Shown here: positions 57,826 to 64,000 of the stretch, in pieces
How the letters are laid out: the number at the start of each line of letters is the position of its first letter
How positions within the stretch are numbered: position 1 is the first letter of the stretch
Origin: Luteimonas rhizosphaericola
GTDB taxonomy: Bacteria > Pseudomonadota > Gammaproteobacteria > Xanthomonadales > Xanthomonadaceae
Length of the DNA: 64,000 nt
Direction: 5' to 3'
NCBI RefSeq assembly: GCF_029888045.1
Contig: NZ_JARXRN010000028.1
Span: 163,924 to 227,923 of the forward strand
The notes under the pieces: generated by a model
The model's input: the letters and a program-made list of their open reading frames with translations, nothing else
What the model was told of the DNA's origin: nothing
The model's database searches: none
Position numbers and translations under genes: made by a program

Positions 57826-59241
57826 ATGAAGTTCTGGCACATCGTCGTCGCCTGGCTGGCGGCGCTGTCGATCGGTGCGTGGATGGTGGTGTCCGGGCCG
57901 CTGCGGGTCGCGCCCGACGGACCGTCTCAGGGCGATGTGCAGGTGGCGCCGCAGCCGGCTCCGGCTTATCGCAAGGGGCCGGTCAGCGCCGCGCAGTCAC
58001 CACCGCCCGTACTGCGGCAACCGGCTGGTGTTTCGGCGCCGGCGAATGCAGTCCCTGACGAAAGCGCATTGGGCGAGTGGGAAACCTTCCAGCGCGATGC
58101 CCGGCACACCGGCTACGTGCCGGCGAGCTTCCATCCCGGTCGCTTCCGGGAGATCTGGACCTGGGAGCGCCCCGAGGATGGCAGCGTGCTCGGCGGAATC
58201 AATGCCGTGGCCACCGCGCCCGGGCTGGTCGCGATCTCCGACGAGGAGTACCACGGCAACCCGGCCATCCGCGTGCTGCGTGAGGCCGACGGTGCGTTGG
58301 TGTGGGAGCAGGTGTTCCAGAACTACCCGGCGCTGAATCCACCTGCGGTGAAGAACGGTGCTGTCTATGTCACCACCACGGGGCATGAGCAAACGTTCCT
58401 CTGGGGTTTCGGGGTGGAGGATGGAACCCCGATCATCCAGAACAGTTTCTATTCGCAATGGCCGCGGCTGCTGGCGCCGACGGTGGAGGGCGGACGTGTC
58501 TTCGTGGCCAGCGGCTATATGAACGATCAGGTCTACGCCTTCGATGCGGTGGGGGGCGACCTCGCGTGGACCAGCCCGACCAGATGGGGGGTCGACATGT
58601 CGACGCCGGCGGTTCATGACGGCCGCGTCTTCCAGTACGACGGCTCGAACCTGCACGCGTTCGACGCCTTAAGTGGTGCGCCCATCGGGGTGATTCCCGA
58701 CCCCCAGAGCCCGGGTGCCGCCGGCACGTACAACGGCGCGCCCGTGGTGGGCTATGCGGACAGTGTCACGGCGCTCAGCGGTGGCGCCTACAACAGCTTC
58801 GAGGCGCGACACCTCGTCAATTTTTCACTCGCACGGAATCGCATACGCTGGCGCAGCTCCCGGACCTACGCGACCCAGCCGGCGCGAGCGAAAGGCGTGA
58901 TCTACGCCGGATCCAACACCCCGAAGTCGTTCGATGCGATCGACGAGGCGACCGGGCAGGTACTGTGGTCCTGGGTCCCGGGCCCCGAGGACGTGGCTTT
59001 TCAACACAACGTGGTGGTGACCGCCAACCTCGTCTTTGTAAGCACCGACCGCGCGGTTCATGCGCTCAGCCTGAGAACCAAACGACTGGTCTGGTCGTAC
59101 CCCGTGCCGGGCAAGCTGGCCATCTCGGGCGGTGGCACGTTGTACATCGTGGAAACCACCGAAAGGTCGACCGGGCGGCTGATCGCGATCAGTCTGAATG
59201 GCCGGGCGACGGGCGGTCGGGGCTTGCGGCGCCTCAGATAA
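57826..59241 (+). CDS. Membrane-anchored PQQ-like beta-propeller protein
   Basis: A 471-residue protein with an N-terminal anchor or signal (MKFWHIVVAWLAALSIGAWM), a Pro/Ala-rich linker and repeated beta-propeller blades (AVYVTTTGHEQTFLWGF, RVFVASGYMNDQVYAFDAV, VIYAGSNTPKSFDAIDEATG, LVFVSTDRAVHALSL), like PQQ-dependent dehydrogenases and BamB. It lacks the catalytic Asp/Glu region and haem motifs, so it is probably a binding or scaffold protein outside the cytoplasm. GGGAGAAGGA lies before the ATG. The GC content is somewhat lower than neighbours. Confidence 0.8.
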   Translation: MKFWHIVVAWLAALSIGAWMVVSGPLRVAPDGPSQGDVQVAPQPAPAYRKGPVSAAQSPPPVLRQPAGVSAPANAVPDESALGEWETFQRDARHTGYVPASFHPGRFREIWTWERPEDGSVLGGINAVATAPGLVAISDEEYHGNPAIRVLREADGALVWEQVFQNYPALNPPAVKNGAVYVTTTGHEQTFLWGFGVEDGTPIIQNSFYSQWPRLLAPTVEGGRVFVASGYMNDQVYAFDAVGGDLAWTSPTRWGVDMSTPAVHDGRVFQYDGSNLHAFDALSGAPIGVIPDPQSPGAAGTYNGAPVVGYADSVTALSGGAYNSFEARHLVNFSLARNRIRWRSSRTYATQPARAKGVIYAGSNTPKSFDAIDEATGQVLWSWVPGPEDVAFQHNVVVTANLVFVSTDRAVHALSLRTKRLVWSYPVPGKLAISGGGTLYIVETTERSTGRLIAISLNGRATGGRGLRRLR

Positions 59242-59408
59242 AGGTGGGAGGCAACCCGGAGGCCTGTCCGCAAAGGCTTGCTTGCCGGCGGGGAGGGGCG
59301 CGAACGTGCCGTTCGTCGGCGCGTGAATCGGTATGGGGACTCGTCGCTGCGACGTTCCCCGCGCCCCGTGCATCCCTGCTCAGACCAGTCTTTGCTCCGG
59401 GAACCCCG

Positions 59409-60695
59409 ATGCGACGTGTCCTGCTGTGTTTCGCCGCCCTCCTGTGGCTGCCCGCCGTCGTCCTGGCCGCCGAACCGCGTGCCGTGAGTGCGCAGGTGGC
59501 CGACACCATCGAACGCGAGTATTTCGATCCGGCGCGGGCCGCGTCGATCGCCGCCGGGCTGCGCAGCGCCGCCGCGCGTGGCGAGTTCGATGCAATCACC
59601 CACCCGCAGGAACTCGCATCGGCGCTCACCAGCGCGCTGAAGCCGCACGACGGTCACTTCAACGTGCGCTGGCAGGAAGGCGAGGGCGCCGCGCCCAGGC
59701 CGCGCCCGCCGTTCGACGCGGCGCGCGGCAACTTCGGCATTCGCCAGGTGCAGGTCTTGCCGGGCAATGTCGGCTACCTCGACCTGCGCCTGTTCGCCGA
59801 TATCGAGCCCGACCAGGCCGATGCGCCCGCGCGCCGCGCCATCGATGCCGCGCTGCAGCTGCTGGCGCACGTGGACGCGCTGGTGATCGACCTGCGCGAC
59901 AACGGCGGCGGCTCGCCGGCGATGGTCGGCTACCTGGCCAGCGCGTTCGTGGCGCCGGGGCGCGACATCTACAACACCTTCCATTCGCGCGGCGGCACCG
60001 ACTCCGAGGCCCCGGTGCAGGCCTACGCGTCGCCGCGCCCTGCGCTGCCGCTGTACGTGCTGGTCAGTGGCCGCACCGGCTCGGCGGCCGAGGCCTTCGC
60101 CTACACCCTGCAGCAGGCCGGCCGCGCGACGGTGGTGGGCGAGGTCACGGCCGGTGCCGCCAACCCGGGGCGGCCGTATCTGGTGGGCGAAGGCTTCAGC
60201 GTGTTCGTCGCCAACGGCTCGCCGGTCAATCCCATCACCGGCGACAACTGGGAAGGCCGCGGTGTCCAGCCCGATGTCTCCATCGAGAGCGCGGGTGCAC
60301 TGGACGCCGCCACGCGCCTGGCGCTGCAGGCGCTGGTCGCGCAGGGTGCGGGCGACGACGCGCGCTGGGCGCTGGAGGCACTGGACGCGACCGCCGTCGC
60401 GGTGCCGCCCGAGCGCCTGGCTGCCTACGCGGGCGACTATGGCGCGGTGCGCGTGGAGGCCGTCGACACCGGGCTGCAGCTGCGCCAGGGCCGCCGCCCG
60501 CCGCTGCAGCTGCGCCCGCTGGACGATGCGCTGTTCTTCGTCGAAGGCGATCCCGCGCGCCGCGTCCGCTTCGACCGCGAAGGCGGCCAGATGCGTGCGG
60601 TCGAACTGCTGTGGGCCAATGGCCAGCTGGCGCGGCATCCGCGCAGCGACGGCCCGGCCGACACCGGGGCGAACCCTTCCCCGATGCGCAGGTGA
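59409..60695 (+). CDS. Exported S41-family (IRBP/tail-specific) serine protease
   Basis: A 428-residue exported protein with signal peptide MRRVLLCFAALLWLPAVVLA. An N-terminal helical part (VADTIEREYFDPARAASIAA) precedes the catalytic domain: VGYLDLRLF, LVIDLRDNGGGSP and the nucleophile Ser225 in SGRTGSAAEAFAY; the terminal NWEGRGVQPDV strand is typical. No PDZ domain is seen, as in interphotoreceptor retinoid-binding-type members. The last 80 residues form an extra beta-rich domain. It probably cleaves or binds hydrophobic peptides. Confidence 0.9.
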   Translation: MRRVLLCFAALLWLPAVVLAAEPRAVSAQVADTIEREYFDPARAASIAAGLRSAAARGEFDAITHPQELASALTSALKPHDGHFNVRWQEGEGAAPRPRPPFDAARGNFGIRQVQVLPGNVGYLDLRLFADIEPDQADAPARRAIDAALQLLAHVDALVIDLRDNGGGSPAMVGYLASAFVAPGRDIYNTFHSRGGTDSEAPVQAYASPRPALPLYVLVSGRTGSAAEAFAYTLQQAGRATVVGEVTAGAANPGRPYLVGEGFSVFVANGSPVNPITGDNWEGRGVQPDVSIESAGALDAATRLALQALVAQGAGDDARWALEALDATAVAVPPERLAAYAGDYGAVRVEAVDTGLQLRQGRRPPLQLRPLDDALFFVEGDPARRVRFDREGGQMRAVELLWANGQLARHPRSDGPADTGANPSPMRR

Positions 60696-60755
60696 CGCCC
60701 CCGCGGGCGGGCGAAGGTGAAGCCCGCTCGCGCCCTGCCTCGGGCCAGCGAGAGG

Positions 60756-60783
60756 TTTGCGGGCTGCGGGGCATGGGTATGAT
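60756..60783 (+). promoter_or_regulatory. Candidate promoter of the response regulator gene
   Basis: TTTGCG (60756-60761) and TATGAT (60778-60783) with a 16-base spacer, 109 bases before the start at 60892. The rest of the 196-base gap is unremarkable. Confidence 0.35.
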
Positions 60784-60891
60784 GGCCGCGACGGCTCGGC
60801 GGACGCTGCCGAGCCACGGCAAGGGATGGTGGATGGGACGAGTCAGCGGGCGTGTCCAACGCACACATCGCGCCACTGCGCAGGCGGCCTG

Positions 60892-61605
60892 ATGCCGGGC
60901 CATCCGGACATGCCCGCCGGCGGGCGGCGGATCGCGGTGGTCGAAGACGACGCGGAGCTGCGCGAGAAGCTGCTGGTGCCCGCGCTGTGCCGGGCCGGCT
61001 TCGATGCGGTGGGCGTCGAGACCGCGCTGCAGTTCTACCGCCTCTGGGCCGGCGCGCCGTTCGACATGGTCCTGCTCGACATCGGGCTGCCCGATGACGA
61101 CGGCGTGGACATCGCCCGCCACCTGCGGCAGCTGTCGCCCCATCTCGGCATCGTGCTGTGCACCGGCCACGGCCGCGGTGCCGATCGCCTGCGCGGGCTG
61201 AAGGCGGGCGTGGACGCGTACCTGGTCAAGCCGCTCGAAATGGAGGAAGTGGTGCAGACGGTGCGCAACGTGCATCGGCGCATCGCGGGCATCGACGCCA
61301 CCGCGGACGCTGCCGATGGCGGATGGCATCTCGATCGCCAGGGCTGGTCGCTGCGCACACCCTCGGGCGCCTCGGTGGGGCTCAACCACGCCGAGCGCCA
61401 GATCATGGGTGTACTGGCCGCGCGGCCCAACCAGCCGGTCACGCGCGAGACGCTGATCCGTGAGCTGACCGGGGACATCGACGGCTTCGATCCGCATCGG
61501 CTGGAGATGCTGGTGTATCGACTGCGGCGCAAATGCGAAGAGGCCGCGGGCGAACCCCTCCCGCTGAAGGCGGTGCGGGGCCTGGGCTACGTGCTGGAGC
61601 GCTAG
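60892..61605 (+). CDS. OmpR-family response regulator
   Basis: A 237-residue two-domain regulator. Receiver: VVEDDAELRE, phosphoacceptor Asp63 in VLLDIGLPDDDG, Thr in VLCTGHGRG and Lys113 in YLVKPLE. Residues 145-237 form a winged helix with LNHAERQIMGVLAARPNQPV and RLEMLVYRLRRKC and KAVRGLGYVL. It converges with the sensor kinase at 61602 and the two stops share the four bases CTAG, so the pair is a likely two-component system despite opposite directions. Confidence 0.9.
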   Translation: MPGHPDMPAGGRRIAVVEDDAELREKLLVPALCRAGFDAVGVETALQFYRLWAGAPFDMVLLDIGLPDDDGVDIARHLRQLSPHLGIVLCTGHGRGADRLRGLKAGVDAYLVKPLEMEEVVQTVRNVHRRIAGIDATADAADGGWHLDRQGWSLRTPSGASVGLNHAERQIMGVLAARPNQPVTRETLIRELTGDIDGFDPHRLEMLVYRLRRKCEEAAGEPLPLKAVRGLGYVLER

Positions 61606-63005
61606 CGGGTCGCGAGCGCAGCCGTCTCGTCGTCGTCCGCGTCGTCTGCGGCAGGAGCCTGGCCCGCCGGCTGCGCGGCCGGCGGCAGGTGCAGCAGGAA
61701 CGCCGCCCCGGCATCGGCAGGCCCGAGCGTCAGCCGGCCGCCGGCCGCTTCGACCAGGTCGCGCGCGACCGCCAGGCCCAGGCCGGTGCCGCGGTCTTCG
61801 GGTTTGGTGGTGAAGAACGGTTCGAAGATCCGCTCGCGCAGTGCTTCGGGCACGCCGGGCCCGTCGTCGACGACGACGATCTCCACCGCGCCGTTCGCCG
61901 CCGTCCGCAGCGACACCGTGACCTGCCCGCCATCAGGCAGCGCATCGGCGGCATTGGCCGCCAGGTTCAGCAACACCAGCACCAGCTGCTCACGATCGAA
62001 GCGCACCGGCACGGGCGTGGTCGGCAGCTGCAGGTCCAGCCGGATGCGTGCGCCCAGCGTCTGGCGCAGCATCGGACCGATGCCGGCGATCACCTCGGCG
62101 GCGTCGAAGGTCTCGGCCAGGGCGGGATCCCGGCGCGAGAAGTGCATCAGCTTGCGGACGTGCGCGGTGGCGCGGGTGGCGGCCGCGCGCACGCCATCCA
62201 GCGCCTCGTGCCGCTCTGCGTCCGAACCGGCATGCAGCGCGTTGTAGGCGTGGCCGTTGACCAGGGTGAGCAGGTGGCCGAAGTCGTGCGCCAGCCCGCT
62301 GGCCATGCGTCCCACCGCCTCCATCTTCTGCGCATGCAGCAGCAGCGCCTGCGCGCGCTCGCGGGCGCCGATCTCATCGCGCAACTGGAGGTTGGCGCGT
62401 TCGAGTTCCTCGCCATGCGCCAGCGCCTCTTTCAGGCTTTCGCGCAGCGCGGCGACGCTGCGGTCGATCACCAGCGCGATCAGCAGGAACATCACGCAGC
62501 GGATCACCGCATCGCCGAAGGTATGGCGCGCTTCCTCGATTCCCTTGACCGTGTCGTGGGTCGCGCCCAGCAGCAGGGCGAGCGCGATCGCGCCATACAT
62601 GGCCCACAGCGCCTTGCGCCCGATCATCATGCCGGCGATGAACAGCCACATCACCTGCACCGGCATCTCGAAGATGTGCGCGCCCAGGCCGCTGAGCGCG
62701 TACGAGGCCACCAGGATCACCGCCACCAGCACCATCAGCTGGCGGATCGCCCACTGGAAGCGCCCGCGCCGGATCAGCACCACCGACCACAGCGCGATGG
62801 CGCTGATCAGCAGGCTGGCTGAAAGACTCACGGTCTCGCCCGCGCGCCACGGGATCTGGGTGCCGAAGATCCGGTAGAGCCACAGTGCCGGAGGCAGGGT
62901 GCCGAGCGCGAGCAGGACCAGCTGCAGCATCGGTGCGTTGCGGCGATCGACCGGATCGGCGATGCGCGGCACCTGCAGCCAGTGCGTGAACCTGCTCGAT
63001 GCCAT
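61602..63005 (-). CDS. Sensor histidine kinase with six-helix membrane sensor
   Basis: A 467-residue kinase. About six membrane segments (near 27-46, 59-78, 87-106, 112-130, 132-149 and 164-181) with no periplasmic domain suggest sensing within the membrane. A coiled coil follows, then HisKA with His240 in SGLAHDFGHLL (N-N replaced by G-H compared with the common LAHDFNNLL), and the ATPase domain with NLAANAADALPDGG, DDGPGVPE and GTGLGLAVARDLV. Its stop overlaps that of the response regulator at 60892. Confidence 0.9.
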   Translation of the reverse strand: MASSRFTHWLQVPRIADPVDRRNAPMLQLVLLALGTLPPALWLYRIFGTQIPWRAGETVSLSASLLISAIALWSVVLIRRGRFQWAIRQLMVLVAVILVASYALSGLGAHIFEMPVQVMWLFIAGMMIGRKALWAMYGAIALALLLGATHDTVKGIEEARHTFGDAVIRCVMFLLIALVIDRSVAALRESLKEALAHGEELERANLQLRDEIGARERAQALLLHAQKMEAVGRMASGLAHDFGHLLTLVNGHAYNALHAGSDAERHEALDGVRAAATRATAHVRKLMHFSRRDPALAETFDAAEVIAGIGPMLRQTLGARIRLDLQLPTTPVPVRFDREQLVLVLLNLAANAADALPDGGQVTVSLRTAANGAVEIVVVDDGPGVPEALRERIFEPFFTTKPEDRGTGLGLAVARDLVEAAGGRLTLGPADAGAAFLLHLPPAAQPAGQAPAADDADDDETAALATR

Positions 63006-63062
63006 GGGATTCGGTTTCCTGTGGGGTCGCCCGGGATGATCCCCGAAAACGCGCGGCAAGTA

Positions 63063-63079
63063 ACTCACGCCCGGTGAGT
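63063..63079. promoter_or_regulatory. Inverted repeat, possible operator
   Basis: ACTCAC (63063-63068) and GTGAGT (63074-63079) are exact inverted arms around five bases. It lies between the divergent kinase and the next gene, just upstream of a good promoter, in the 319-base gap 63006-63324, and may bind the nearby OmpR-type regulator. Confidence 0.4.
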
Positions 63080-63098
63080 GTGCGTGAGCGAAACGCGA

Positions 63099-63127
63099 TT
63101 GATGCACTGCGGGCGCGTTCCTACAGT
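63099..63127 (+). promoter_or_regulatory. Promoter of the secreted protein gene at the window end
   Basis: TTGATG (63099-63104), a 17-base spacer and TACAGT (63122-63127) form the best sigma-70-like promoter seen in the window. Transcription would give a leader of about 190 bases before the start at 63325. Confidence 0.5.
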
Positions 63128-63324
63128 GCGCGCACTCCGGTCGGGGCCGTCGTGAGTCGACTCGCCGACGCGCGCCCGGAGCACGGATCAGGGGATTCCA
63201 GCGCACTGCCGCACGGCGGCCTCCGGCAACGGAGTGCATCGCCCCTGGTTGTCACGCGCACGGTGGTGGGCGGCGGCCGCGCACACGTGCGCAGCGCGTC
63301 GCGGACGTTTCCAGGGGGTTGCAG

Positions 63325-64000
63325 GTGTCATCAATCGGATTGGGGCAGGCCCGGGCGACGGTCGCGGGCGTCGTGCTGGCGGTGTTCGCGGGGGCAGCGG
63401 GGCTGTGGGGCGCGCCGCTGCACGCGCAATCGGCCCAGGTGACCAACGTCGCCACGGTGGCCGCGCCGCCGGGCACCGAAGACGGCAACCCTGCCGACAA
63501 CACCGACAGCGCGACCGTCACGATTTCCAGCGCCGCCGAATACAGCTTCTGCGCCGCGCCAGGCGGCAGCGCGAGCTCCAACGCGATCTACAGCATCGTC
63601 AACGGCGTCGCGATCGCGCGCTACGAGCCCGGTGCGGGCAGCGACGCGGCCGTGCCCGAACTCGCGCTGCCGTCGGTGGGCGGCGACGTCAACGCGCTGA
63701 TGATCGACGCGGCGCGCGACCGCCTGCTGTTCCACACCGACACCGGCGCGGCGCTGTGGGCCTACGACGCCGACAACGGTGGCTGGTATGCGGCCGCCAC
63801 GGGGGTCACCGGCAACTTCCCGCGCGGCGGCATGGCGCCCGATGGCGTGGGCTATCTGATGACCGGCGGCGCCAGCCCGCAGGTGTGGCGGGTCACACCG
63901 AGCGGCGCGTTCGGCTATGCCGTCGCCAACCTCGGCAACCTCACCTACGATTTCGCGCCGCAGGGCACGAACACCTCGGGCGATCTGGCCTTCGACGCCA
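63325..64000 (+). CDS. Large secreted protein with DUF11-like opening, 5' part only
   Basis: An open frame from a GTG at 63325 (with AGGGGG nine bases upstream) runs past the window end; 225 codons are visible. It starts with a signal peptide (VSSIGLGQARATVAGVVLAV, cleavage after HAQ), then TNVATVAAPPGTEDGNPADN, the end pattern of a DUF11-type extracellular repeat, then a propeller-like or DUF6923-type region (YSIVNGVAIARYEPGAG, LMIDAARDRLLFHTDTGAAL, WRVTPSGAFGYAVANLGNLT). Proteins of this kind are long surface or secreted adhesins with repeated DUF11 modules. The rest lies beyond the window. Confidence 0.75.
   Translation, partial: MSSIGLGQARATVAGVVLAVFAGAAGLWGAPLHAQSAQVTNVATVAAPPGTEDGNPADNTDSATVTISSAAEYSFCAAPGGSASSNAIYSIVNGVAIARYEPGAGSDAAVPELALPSVGGDVNALMIDAARDRLLFHTDTGAALWAYDADNGGWYAAATGVTGNFPRGGMAPDGVGYLMTGGASPQVWRVTPSGAFGYAVANLGNLTYDFAPQGTNTSGDLAFDA

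Overview
The window is very GC-rich (around 70% by eye) and densely coded. Gene content and order point to the Xanthomonadaceae/Lysobacteraceae (Gammaproteobacteria; Lysobacter, Luteimonas or Pseudoxanthomonas type). Clues are the engB / cytochrome c4 / tandem dsbA / EEP-hydrolase block, a class II GshA, stand-alone aceE, a Grx4-rhodanese fusion, GTAG-type REP repeats with their RAYT, and the small 'QEGLA' protein. It is chromosomal. No rRNA, tRNA, CRISPR array, integrase or replication origin was found. The first ten bases equal the end of the standard Illumina adapter, so position 1 is probably a contig end.

Layout. 0.06-4.1 kb: a leftward redox cluster (cytochrome c4, DsbA, DsbA-like lipoprotein, EEP hydrolase), divergent from engB. 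4.3-11.1 kb: P-type cation ATPase, GshA, PEP carboxylase. 11.2-14.6 kb: an esterase, then a complete glutathione-dependent formaldehyde pathway (frmR-frmA-fghA) with a recognisable FrmR operator. 14.9-21.7 kb: cytoplasmic chemoreceptor, PP-loop ATPase, small hypothetical, DegV, and two overlapping amidohydrolases, one of which has lost the metal motif. 21.8-28.5 kb: AMP nucleosidase, duplicated REP pairs, DUF924, a small secreted protein, Grx4-HesB-rhodanese fusion, polysaccharide deacetylase, and a tightly overlapping aminotransferase/SGNH hydrolase/methyltransferase operon. 28.7-33.8 kb: rsgA with an odd 5' end, DUF1704 metallopeptidase, MaeB.

33.8-35.35 kb is a REP/RAYT locus: a REP-associated tyrosine transposase gene between REP arrays, the downstream one built from roughly 250-bp tandem units. 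35.4-41.1 kb is a five-gene leftward signalling island plus one extra receiver gene: a SpoIIE-type phosphatase, an RsbW-like kinase and a STAS antagonist (partner switching), followed by a CHASE3 histidine kinase and two single-domain response regulators. 41.3-44.0 kb is aceE.

44.0-46.4 kb is the compositional outlier: one AT-richer gene coding a 798-residue protein with an N-terminal DUF4062 (TIR/SLOG-like) domain and a long helical-repeat C-terminus. It is the best candidate for an undescribed, probably defensive, system. The rest (46.5-64 kb) is accessory metabolism and envelope functions: DUF1275 membrane protein, BamE-like lipoprotein, serine hydrolase, M61 peptidase, alcohol dehydrogenase with AraC regulator, methyltransferase, a TetR remnant, an MFS transporter, a beta-propeller protein, an S41 peptidase, a convergent response regulator/histidine kinase pair, and the start of a large secreted protein cut by the window end. 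A short dispersed repeat (GGGGTCAGAGTCGACTTT) occurs five times, always in gene-free DNA.
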